A DNA stretch of 64,000 nt from Scatophagus argus (lineage: Eukaryota > Chordata > Actinopteri > Scatophagidae), in the NCBI RefSeq assembly GCF_020382885.2, contig NC_058504.1, positions 18,425,019 through 18,489,018 on the forward strand, written 5' to 3'. The translations under genes and the position numbers were made by a program. The notes under the pieces were generated by a model. It was not told the DNA's origin, did no database searches, and worked only from the letters and a program-made list of their open reading frames with translations. Of this stretch, positions 46,530 through 64,000 are shown piece after piece. Every line of letters starts with the position of its first letter. The first letter of the stretch is position 1.

Positions 46530-48300
46530 CAGGTTGGTTGTCCCCTTTGTTTCTGTCTCTTCTTACTCCAGTTTGCTTCTTAGGATTGTCAGTTCGAAGG
46601 GTAAATGGCACAGGGTCTAACTGTGAGGCTCTACTTGCCTGTTTCACTTCTGCAACTGAGAAACAGGCTCTCCACCCCCACCACACACTTCCTTCATTTG
46701 TCTGTACGGAAAAAACATCACAGTTTAGAGAAAAGAGAACAATAAATGTACACTAATGTAACAGCAAATGAATTACTGCACAACATATTTAAAAGATCAC
46801 AAGTAAAAGTACTCATTCTGTAGCAAAATGGCCCCTGTGAGTGATATATGTTTAACAGCCTAAGCTTCTTAAGTTACTTTATGTCTATTGGGTAGTTTAT
46901 AGGTTCCCAAAAGATAAATCTGATTTAGGCAGGGAAAGAACAAAAAACATTCTGCTCCACAAAATCTTTGCTTTTTGAGAAATACTGGTTTAATCTATTT
47001 GAGCCTCACACAGTTATTCAAATGAAACTACGTGAGAGGTTTAGAGAGGAAATCACTTTGTGATGGAGCTGCAAAGAACTCACAGAAACATGACAGGAGG
47101 CCCCCCACCATACACTGCTTTTTGTAAAGAGTCATAAGACAAATTCACTGGGAACCACCAGTTTAATCTTTCACAGGTTGCCTGCTGCACATCCACAAAG
47201 CCTCAATGTGATAGGTGATAGGTATCCACACACTGGAATCACAGCTCACGGCTTTTTGTTGTTGAAAAGTATTGGAGTAGAAATGTAAAATAGCATAACA
47301 GAATTCAAGAAAAGTTCAAATATCTGAAGTAAATGTTCTTAATTACTTTCCACCACCTCTTTGAGTGGTCAGATAACATTCTGGTCCCTAGAATGTTTCC
47401 AGGTATATCAGAAACATCTGCTGTCTCTTTCACAAAGTTTATATTTCACACCAAAGAGATGTAATTCACAGTCGCTCACATGCTGTGAATGTAAAATCAT
47501 TCACTGTACATGAAAATGAGAGTATGTCACATGTTTGACTGTGTCATTGCTAAAGCTTGACCACCACCAAGGAATACTCAGAGTCAGCCTTGTACTTTTT
47601 CTTGCAGTCTTATTTTTATTTTATTTTAGGGAAGATATCAAGTTATGCAAGATGGGGATTACCAACACAATGTGAAACAGGATGCGTATGGCAAAACAAA
47701 AACAGCTGTCCACCTCCCTTCAAAACAACAACAAGAACAGCAACAAACAAAACTCAAATGTCACATCCCACTATGTGTGCAGATTCTAATTATGGCATGT
47801 TTTATTATTTCTGAACATATATCATCTCGTAGAAAAAAATCTGCTATTAAAACAGCATTAAGACAATATAAGGTAAATAAGAACACAGAGAATGGGATCA
47901 TAGGTGATAACTTTTACAGAAGGTGCTGCAGCTTTGGCGATGACATGACTGGCAAAAGCACAACATTTGACTCAATGTTTTCAGGATCTGACAGATAAGA
48001 CTCAAAAGATTCTGTTGATTTAAATAAGTGATGTTAATGTCAACATGGATGGCGTTCATGGTCAACCATGAATCTGTGTTACAAGTTCTGATGTTTTGTT
48101 GCTCTTCGTTCATGCTAATGATTTGATTGACTTTAGGCCAATTAGGCTTAGCAGGCTGAGGTTAATGGGAGGAAACAGAGCTGTTTGTAGATACCCATAA
48201 TGCTCTGCTTTGGGGCCTCCGTTCACTACAGCTGACAAGGCACAGCTGAACGCAGATTAATTAAAAAAAAAAAAACATATTGAAAAAAGTACACATAAGC
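46530..48300. other. Spacer between sh3bgrl and the tasl-like gene
   Basis: No exon is supported. The segment 46,980-47,240 reads like an old dispersed repeat, but I could not assign it. A poly-A run lies near 48,262-48,273. The left part should contain the tasl-like promoter. Confidence 0.45.
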
Positions 48301-48318
48301 TGAGTGAAATGCTGCTTT

Positions 48319-48324
48319 TTTTAT
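48319..48324 (-). terminator. Poly(A) signal of sh3bgrl
   Basis: AATAAA on the minus strand, 80 nt after the sh3bgrl stop codon, implying a short 3' UTR. Confidence 0.6.
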
Positions 48325-48403
48325 TCCTGGATCAGTTCCAGGTCAGTCCAAGTCTGGGTTTAGGACTATGCCTGAGGTCTCAGGTAGAAACGGTGTGAAG
48401 CTG

Positions 48404-57461
<9,058 letters not shown>

Positions 57462-57711
57462 GATTAAATTCCCGATGCAGACCAGTAAGCAGAGGTTGGC
57501 TACCCTGCTTTTGAATTGCTGACACTTTGCTTGCGGATTGCACGACAGCGAAACAAAAAAACCGAATAAAAACAAAAACAACAGCAACAACAAAAGTTCC
57601 CCGGCTGAAATGCTGTGCGTCTGTTGAGGAAAGCGCAGACTATCTGCGCAAATGCTCCTGTTCTCAGCACTGGATGGAGCTTTGCATTCCTCCTCCGCCT
57701 CTACTCTTCCT

Positions 57712-57720
57712 CCCCGCCCC
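57712..57720 (-). promoter_or_regulatory. GC box upstream of sh3bgrl
   Basis: CCCCGCCCC (GGGGCGGGG on the sh3bgrl strand), 251 bp upstream of its ATG. This is a classic Sp1/KLF site in the likely core promoter region. Confidence 0.45.
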
Positions 57721-57760
57721 TTTTAGTTTCTCTCTTTCTCTGTGGAGCAAGAGTGTACAG

Positions 57761-57780
57761 ACACACACACACACACACAC
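57761..57780. repeat. (CA)n microsatellite
   Basis: CA tract of ten units in the sh3bgrl/HMGN intergenic region. Confidence 0.9.
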
Positions 57781-58199
57781 TCAGAGACACGTACACACAC
57801 GTACAGAGAGGCAATAGGCCTATCAGGACGGCGGTACAACGAGGTTATATTGTCTGCATATTTCAGCACCGACCCCATTGTCTGCAAGCCAGACATGCGC
57901 TTTTGCTCTTTTAACAGTGCAAATGTGTACCGTGGCAGATGTTCTAGTAAATAAAGGTATGGTAGGCGAACCTTGTGATGAATAAAAAAAATCAAATCTG
58001 CTATGATTTTGAACACTTACAGCGCGCTTTGTGTAACAGCACAGGCACTGAAGCGCTGTCTTGTGCAGCCACAGTGTTAACACGGGCTTCGTGGGCCCCC
58101 TGCAGGCGTCTGTTGCAGACGACGTAAGGCTTTTTCCCTGAAACGAATTTAGGAAAGCCGACTGACAAACAAAAAAAAAATGTGTCGGAGAGGAGTGGG

Positions 58200-58208
58200 C
58201 GCCATATT
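58200..58208 (+). promoter_or_regulatory. YY1-type site between sh3bgrl and HMGN
   Basis: CGCCATATT matches the YY1 consensus CGCCATNTT exactly. It lies in the divergent promoter interval, about 0.53 kb from the HMGN start codon. Confidence 0.4.
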
Positions 58209-58546
58209 GGACTCAAACACGAAGTGAATTAACGGTGAAATTTCTCCTTGCTGGCCGCTGCAGATGTGAGCCCGGGGTTTTAGGACAGCCAGCGAGGGTG
58301 CATTGCTTTGCACTGGGACATGTTGCCTGTGGCCGGGGCCTGAAAAGCGGTGCACACAGGTCCGCAAGGCCTCTTTCTCACTGTGATTTAACAGATTTGA
58401 ATGAGGCAATATGTCCTCGAATGCAACCCCTTTCATTCTTGCAGGCTTCCTCCCATCTCTCCCTGCAAGAAGCCATTCGCGCAGACCCCAGATCACCACC
58501 GGCTCCAAAATTCCAAGTGTTCTGCAGCCCCGAATGGCGTCATCTG

Positions 58547-58551
58547 ATTGG
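58547..58551 (-). promoter_or_regulatory. CCAAT box of the HMGN promoter
   Basis: ATTGG within CTGATTGGCTGAG is an inverted CCAAT box, the NF-Y form found in many housekeeping promoters. It is preceded by a GCGTCATC ATF/CRE-like half site and followed by a C-rich Sp-like tract at about 58,582-58,592. The likely transcription start lies in 58,600-58,650. Confidence 0.45.
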
Positions 58552-58733
58552 CTGAGAGCCTATCAATCATGCCTTTAGCCGCACCCCTCCCCCCATTCAA
58601 CCACTCGCCTCTCTGTTCCAGTGTGTTTACTACACTGCCGAGCATAAGGGAGACACTCGTCTTCACATGCACTGAACCCACCAAGAAAAACAGTTTTTAG
58701 TTGTATTTGTAAGAAAATCTCCAAGAGATCAAC

Positions 58734-61116
58734 ATGCCCAAGAGAAAGGTACGTATTCTCAAAATAATAAAAATAGTTTCAAGGAGATATCGGCTACTAA
58801 TGCAATGCAAACGATTGTGAAGACATCCCTCTGAGACATTACTTAATTATCACGCAATGTATAACCGTTATTTAACGCTGGTAATTTTTTGCCTATTTTC
58901 TGGATATAATATACATTTTTTGTGTGTTGGAATGAATATTTTCCTGCTCGGACACGGCCTATAAAACGCGTTTTCCTCCGACAGCCGCTGTCCTTTGGAG
59001 AGTCAGAAGTCTCTTTCGGTCTCCATGCAGTTAAAGCACAAGCAGCAGCCATGCTTTGCAGCTCTTGTCCACCTTCGTCGCCGACCTACCGAGAACAAAC
59101 GCTTCGCTTATCGCCATTTCGCCACCAAACCGGCTAAAAATGCCACCACAAAATGCATTAGTGCCTTTACTTTGCATTTTGGCCGCAAAAACAGACATTC
59201 GCCGTCGCGTTTCGATAAAATTCTATATTTTTTCTCTTTGTTCATAGTCCCAAATGGCTGCGATTGCGTGGCTGTGCCGCTCGGTGGCGCCCGTGAGCCG
59301 TAGCAGGTTCCTCCCCCTTCTCAAAGACTCCCGCGCCAGCTTTCAAATCTGAGCTTCATGCATTGGAGTAGAGAAAGAGACGGGGCAGTGAAAGGGGAAA
59401 GTAGAGCCAGGACCCTCTAAGTGTGGCTCCAGAAGCCCACATGGCTCAGCTCTCACAGCCTATTACTGAACTAACACATTACCCCCACGCTTGGGGGCTG
59501 TAATCCTTTAAATCCACCTGTATTTGAAATAAATTTTTGTTTTCACATGAAACTAAAAAGTTTTTTCAGTAGGTCTGTAATTATTCATAATATGGGCCTG
59601 AAGCATTTAACAAATGTTTCCTGTCAATACAAACACAATTTAAACGTTTAGCCATGTTATTTTTATTTTTGTTCTATTTTAACTTGTTACGTTTGTGTTT
59701 TTCAGTCACAGGGAACAGAAGGAGGAGAAAAGGAGGAGGTAAGAGAGGACACATCAAGTAATGCCTCGTACCTGTTATTAAAATGACTCTTTAATCAGCC
59801 TGTGTGGGACATGAGAGGGCATTACAAGGAAGAAAGTACTTAGACATTGAATTCAAATGTGTGTTCCCTGAATACTGCTTCGGTCAAAGTGAAAACCCTG
59901 TGATAACAGTCTTTGTTGTGTTTCAGCCTCAGAGGAGATCAGCCCGGTTATCAGCGGTAAGGAGACACCCATAGAAACTAAGCCAACTCATTTACATGAA
60001 CAGAATCAGTTCAGAAAAATATAAAACATATTGAAACGCTTAAAAGTAGCTCAGCACATCTAACTGCATTGGTAACACAGCACTTCTCATGCTGAAAAGC
60101 AAAACAGGTGGAGAAGCAGGTCTTCTTTATATGAGACGTTTAAATTTGATTCATAGCAATGCAAAACTTCATAACATGTAGTTTCTGCATTCTGAAGCAT
60201 AATAATTTGTTAAGATAATGCAAGCAGAGACTAGGGGAAGAAATTAATTTGGTAAGATTAATTTAGAGCTAATCTAAAGCTTTATTTCACAAATAAAACA
60301 TGATTTAGAAAAGTTCTGTGAGTGAAAAGTGCAGAGCAGGTACAGTACATACTAAATACCAACAGCAGGCATGAGAGAGCCTCTCAGGATTATTGGCATA
60401 GTGTTTTTAGTGTTTATATTGCCTAAATTCTTTTATTAATCTAGTTAGGAGCAGTCAGATTAATGTTAAAAACCCTCAGACAGGGTCTGTGTTAAAGTGG
60501 GTTTCTTTTCAGAGAGAATTTTAGAGTTTGATTATTGGTTGCCCATTTTAAAAAAGTGTATTATGGGACCCAAAGTGTAATAGCACCTTCAGAAACACGA
60601 CAAAGTTGGCATATTAGCAAGAAATAAGAAGTATGTCACGTTCAAATGAAGTAGTTCCATGAGCCCTTTATCTTTCTTTTCACAGAAACCGGCCCAACCC
60701 AAGCCGGAACCAAAGCCCAAGAAGGCAGCAAAGGTAAGAGCCAAAGAAAAGGTAGCCCTGACTGTAAATGAACTTCGAATCACAAGGCAGAAGTCGCCGG
60801 TCATGTTCAAATGTTCAGCCTGCCAACAGTCTGTTTTGTGGCCACTGCAGAAAGAAAAGGCTGTGAACGATAAGAAAGAGGACAAGAAGACCAAGAAGGC
60901 GAAGGAGAACGCAGAGGCAGAGGCAAATGAGGAAAACCACTCTGAGAACGGAGAGGCCAAGACCAACGAGGTGGGTAGACCGAAAAATCTTAACGGAGGA
61001 GAACTTTGGACTTGCTGTGTACAGCATTGGCTTGAAAGTGTTTTGAACCTGTCTGCTTTGTCCCACAGGTGGAGGCAGCCCCCGAGGAGGCCAAGGAGGA
61101 GGCCAAGTCCGAGTAG
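58734..61116 (+). CDS. HMGN-family nucleosome-binding protein
   Basis: Six coding exons on the plus strand: 58,734-58,748, 59,706-59,738, 59,927-59,956, 60,686-60,733, 60,851-60,970 and 61,069-61,116. All junctions are phase 0, giving 97 aa, with the classic six-exon HMGN layout. Exon 1 is MPKRK. Exons 3 and 4 form the nucleosome-binding domain PQRRSARLSA-KPAQPKPEPKPKK, whose RRSARLSA core contacts the nucleosome acidic patch. Exon 5 is Lys/Glu-rich and holds the SENGEAKTNE signature of the regulatory domain. Exon 6 ends in an acidic EEAKEEAKSE tail. These nuclear proteins loosen chromatin compaction and compete with histone H1. The size and domain text fit HMGN1/2/3-type proteins, while the position beside sh3bgrl matches human HMGN5, which has a long acidic tail missing here. 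I therefore give no numbered symbol. Intron 4 (117 nt) stays open in frame. Confidence 0.93.
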
Positions 61117-62050
61117 CACCACTGCCCAATCTTCCTCCTCCTCCTCCTCTACAGTCCCTCCCCTTCTGAACCCCTAGCCAGCCAGCCAGCCCCCCCAAGT
61201 CTCTCACATGGTTTCCCTCCAAGGCGTATTGTTAACAGAGGAATATTTTTATCAATGATTTTATAAGTATCCGTACAGATTTTTAGCACAAAAAGCAAAG
61301 CTGATTATGGAGCGCCTTGCAGATTTGCAGTGGTCATATCAAGTGTCTGCAAGCAAGATGAACACACTAAAATCTTTTTTAAATGGCATTTCATGATTGT
61401 TGAAGGCTTGTGTGGTGTAGAAAGTGCGTCCCTGCCGGATTGGCTATGTTGTGAGTTGTGTATTCCTGTCTTTTTCCTCCTTCCCTGACCCACCCCTCCT
61501 CCCCCTTTTCCTCCACAGATTAGACCTTCCTCCCCTCTACAGTTCAGCCTTTATCCATGTTTTATTAACGGTTCAGCCATGTTAATGTGGGTGATTCTCC
61601 TAGACCTCTAAATGTGCAGCAGTGACTTCCCTTTGCTTCTGTCTCTTGTTTGTTTTATTTTTGTTTTGTTTTGTTTTGTTTTGGGGTTTTTTTTTTTTTT
61701 CCATTGAAACCGTGTTTTAACAAAAAAAAAAAAGCGTGTTGAAGTGTGTTGTCCACATAAGAAAGAGGAAGATGAACATGTGAAACATTCCGGGAACAGT
61801 GATTGCCTCCGACCTGTCTTCTTTAGACGACCCTGCGTGTAAAAAGAAAAAGAAAACAAAAAATAAAAAAAAAAAAATAAAAAAATAAAAAAAAACAGCT
61901 CCTGCTCCATCCACGCTGTCATGTCGGCTTTTCTAAACACTCTGGTTTTTTTAAAACGATTGAATTTGGAAACCTTCTCTGACAAATGCAGGTGTCTGGT
62001 CCCTCTCTTATGTTCTGAAATTCTCTTAATAAAAAGAAGTCCTGGGAATT
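61117..62050 (+). other. 3' UTR of the HMGN gene
   Basis: About 0.93 kb of non-coding DNA from the stop codon to the poly(A) signal at 62,028. It is U-rich and A-rich on the transcript, with TTTTG repeats near 61,660-61,682, a poly-T run near 61,688-61,700, and an A-rich tract at about 61,841-61,896. Open frames in both directions are composition artefacts. HMGN mRNAs usually have 3' UTRs much longer than their coding part, as here. Confidence 0.7.
62028..62033 (+). terminator. Poly(A) signal of the HMGN gene
   Basis: AATAAA at the end of the predicted 3' UTR, with GT/T-rich sequence about 35-50 nt downstream. Further AATAAA hexamers at 62,789-62,794 and 63,975-63,980 could serve longer isoforms or another transcript. 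Confidence 0.65.
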
Positions 62051-64000
62051 TTCCTCAAATCAGCGTCCTGAGTTTTGTTTTTTACGAGGTAGATATTGGT
62101 GCTGCCACAGACTCAGTCACTAAAAAGAAAAAGGTGATTTTTGTAAACTTTCAAAGTATGCATCTACATCTAAAATTAATTTCAGTGCCCAGCATCTAAT
62201 GCCTGTTTTCACTGTAAGTACATGTAACACTGTCATGTGGAAATAGCAATTTAAAGCCATATTGCAGTCTGTAATCCTGTCCTAATGCTGCCACCATCGT
62301 TAACCGTGTGACTGCTTTTCACGTGGTTAATGATGTACAAGGAGATGTAAAATGAGTCTTGTAACAAAATGAAAATGAGATGCAACACAAAAAACAAGAT
62401 TCAGACCTCTGACTGAAGGAAACATCTGTAATGCAATTTCACTGTGGACAAACCCATCATTTCTTTTGAGACTGCTGCTCCTGCATGATATAGATTCTTA
62501 ATGGAGGCACTTCATCCTGCTTATTTTCTCTCTCTAATTAAAGAATGGGGATTTGCTGGTCGTCCAGACATGCTTGTTAGCTGAGGACTGAAACCAGCAC
62601 CATGTGTCCCACAGGTCTGTTGCTGCAGATCCATAGGGAGGCGAGGTCAGCAGAGGCTCGGCCAGTGTTGGGACGCTTTGAGGATTCATTTGATCAGGAG
62701 TGTGTGTGTCGTACTGCGAGACATTTGCTCCTTCATTCCTCATCCTTACAGAATGGTTCGTCCTCATTGTGAATCACTGAAGTGTTCAAATAAAGCACAT
62801 GATACTCAACAACTGACAAAAGGCCTCGACTGAAACCCTTTGTGCACTTGTGTTAAGGCCATCGCCAGACTGAGGGAAGTTAGCGCTCTGTGTATCTTTG
62901 CCTACAAGTGTGTACCCACTGAAGGAGTGGACAGAGTCTATCCAGTCTTGTTTCTCTGTTCCCCTTCAGAATTCAGTCACTTCAGTTCAACTCTCCATGA
63001 ACTCAAGCTTGAGTGCTGTGACCCACATTTACCTCAACCCTCAAACAATATATCACATTTATTTAGCAACATCATATAAAGGAAGTTTCATATTTAGTTT
63101 ATGTATACAGAGCAGCATGCGTCCACTCATGGCAGAAGCCTGGCACCAGAAAATGCATGTAGTTAAGCAAACAGCATGAATAGACTTCTTTTCCCTGTGC
63201 TTCGTGTGTGTGTTTGTGTGTGCATTTGCCTCCCGTGTTGACTTGTAGGTGAATGTGTATGCTTCTTTGCTGTGTTCTTCAAGGCCAGGCTTCACGTTGA
63301 TGTGTATTATAATATACAAGAAAAGAGTTTTTTTGATTACATAGTGCAAACAATCCGCAATGCCCTCCATGAAAACGAGGTTAAAAAAAGATTTGATAAA
63401 AGATTTGGGTAAGGTTTGAGATTTGGCCTTAATTCTTTATGACTGCAGCACTTGTGAATATTAATTTAAATAGGAATCACTGCCTACATTATCCACAGAA
63501 TGTGACTCTACGTTGTGTTTCCCCCGGTGTTTTGTGCAGCACTTGCAGTCACTCTGACCTGCATTGTCATGGCCGAGCGCCGGTCTCCATTTTGTTGGTA
63601 TTTTGTTGCGTGCACAGCGTTATTGCGCCGCTTCGCCACTAGATGGCAGTATTGTTTCATCTTTTTTCCACAAAACACAGAGAGGCTTTTCTTATTCCAT
63701 CCTGGCGAGCTCTGATAGGCTGCAATTTATTAACTGCTGTGTTCAAAAGCGTTCTTATTTGTTCCTATTTCTCATTGAGTAGGCTAATGACAGATCACAC
63801 ATTTCATCATGAGAAAGTACTTCAAACGCTCCAAAGTGGACCCCTCCAGGCTTAAAAAAATCTCCCATCTCCTCTTTCATTCACATCTCCTATCACATTT
63901 TCTTTTAATCCTCTGTCAGCATCATCTGTTTGATGAGTTTGCTTTTCTGTAAGCTGTATTCAACCAGACGATTCAATAAAGAGCAAATTTTTGAGCCCAG
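62051..64000. other. Intergenic DNA, right end
   Basis: No supported exon. The stretch contains two plus-strand AATAAA hexamers, a short GT tract near 63,205-63,220, and a CpG-richer patch at about 63,560-63,650 with a CTCF-like site. A small frame starting ATGGCCGAGCGC at 63,569 has no recognised motif and is not called. Confidence 0.5.
63635..63649 (+). promoter_or_regulatory. Candidate CTCF site
   Basis: GCCACTAGATGGCAG fits the CTCF core CCASYAGRKGGCRS closely and lies in a GC- and CpG-richer patch about 1.6 kb beyond the HMGN poly(A) signal. Confidence 0.5.

Noticed and set aside
58149-58508. Minus-strand 119-codon frame in the sh3bgrl/HMGN promoter interval
   Set aside because: It lies in GC-richer promoter DNA where stops are rarer, matches no known family, and overlaps the YY1 site.
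60971-61177. HMGN frame continuing through the exon 5 donor into an Arg/Ser-rich tail
   Set aside because: Intron 5 has good GTGGGT and TCCCACAG borders, and splicing gives the expected acidic HMGN tail. The 98-nt intron is not a multiple of three, so read-through shifts frame.
61608-61985. Phe-rich minus-strand frame over the HMGN 3' UTR
   Set aside because: It is the complement of poly-A-rich 3' UTR sequence.
63569-63715. Possible small gene starting ATGGCCGAGCGC
   Set aside because: No homology; the downstream codons run through the CTCF-like site and into AT-rich DNA.

Overview
This is animal nuclear DNA, almost certainly from a teleost fish. Five intron-containing vertebrate genes can be assembled exon by exon from GT/AG splice sites with matching phases. 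Introns and spacers are compact for a vertebrate, dinucleotide microsatellites (CA/GT, GA/CT) are very dense, and several worn dispersed repeats look like families I know from fish genomes. No bacterial genes, rRNA, tRNA or CRISPR array is visible. The species cannot be named from the sequence.

Layout. Positions 1 to about 32 kb contain no coding exon that I can support. They hold microsatellites, a few old repeats and several patches with homeodomain/POU-type motifs. From about 32 to 46.5 kb three genes lie in tandem on the minus strand: tmem182 (33,131-37,686, five coding exons, 251 aa), a plasma-membrane Na+/H+ exchanger best read as slc9a2/NHE2 (38,435-43,790, thirteen coding exons, 719 aa), and a TASL-like lysosomal immune adaptor (45,449-46,525, two coding exons, 286 aa) with a C-terminal pLxIS-type motif. 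sh3bgrl follows, also on the minus strand (48,404-57,461, four coding exons, 115 aa). Head-to-head with it on the plus strand is an HMGN-family nucleosome-binding gene (58,734-61,116, six coding exons, 97 aa), whose long 3' UTR runs to about 62.05 kb. The last 2 kb are intergenic, with a CTCF-like site and two further plus-strand poly(A) signals.

The genes are not a functional operon: a muscle membrane protein, an epithelial ion exchanger, a Toll-like-receptor adaptor, a small thioredoxin-fold adaptor and a chromatin protein. What they share is synteny. From memory, human TMEM182 and SLC9A2 are neighbours on 2q12 near POU3F3. Human SH3BGRL and HMGN5 are head-to-head neighbours on Xq21 near POU3F4, and TASL is also X-linked. 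The window therefore joins two human blocks that flank paralogous POU3F genes, and the gene-poor left third could be part of a POU3F regulatory landscape. That last step is inference; no POU3F gene is in the window.

I found no clear new molecular system. The points most worth a second look are the TASL-like gene with its altered pLxIS motif, the conserved head-to-head promoter, the mixed synteny, an unexplained exon-like ORF inside sh3bgrl intron 1, and candidate CTCF and POU/homeodomain sites.
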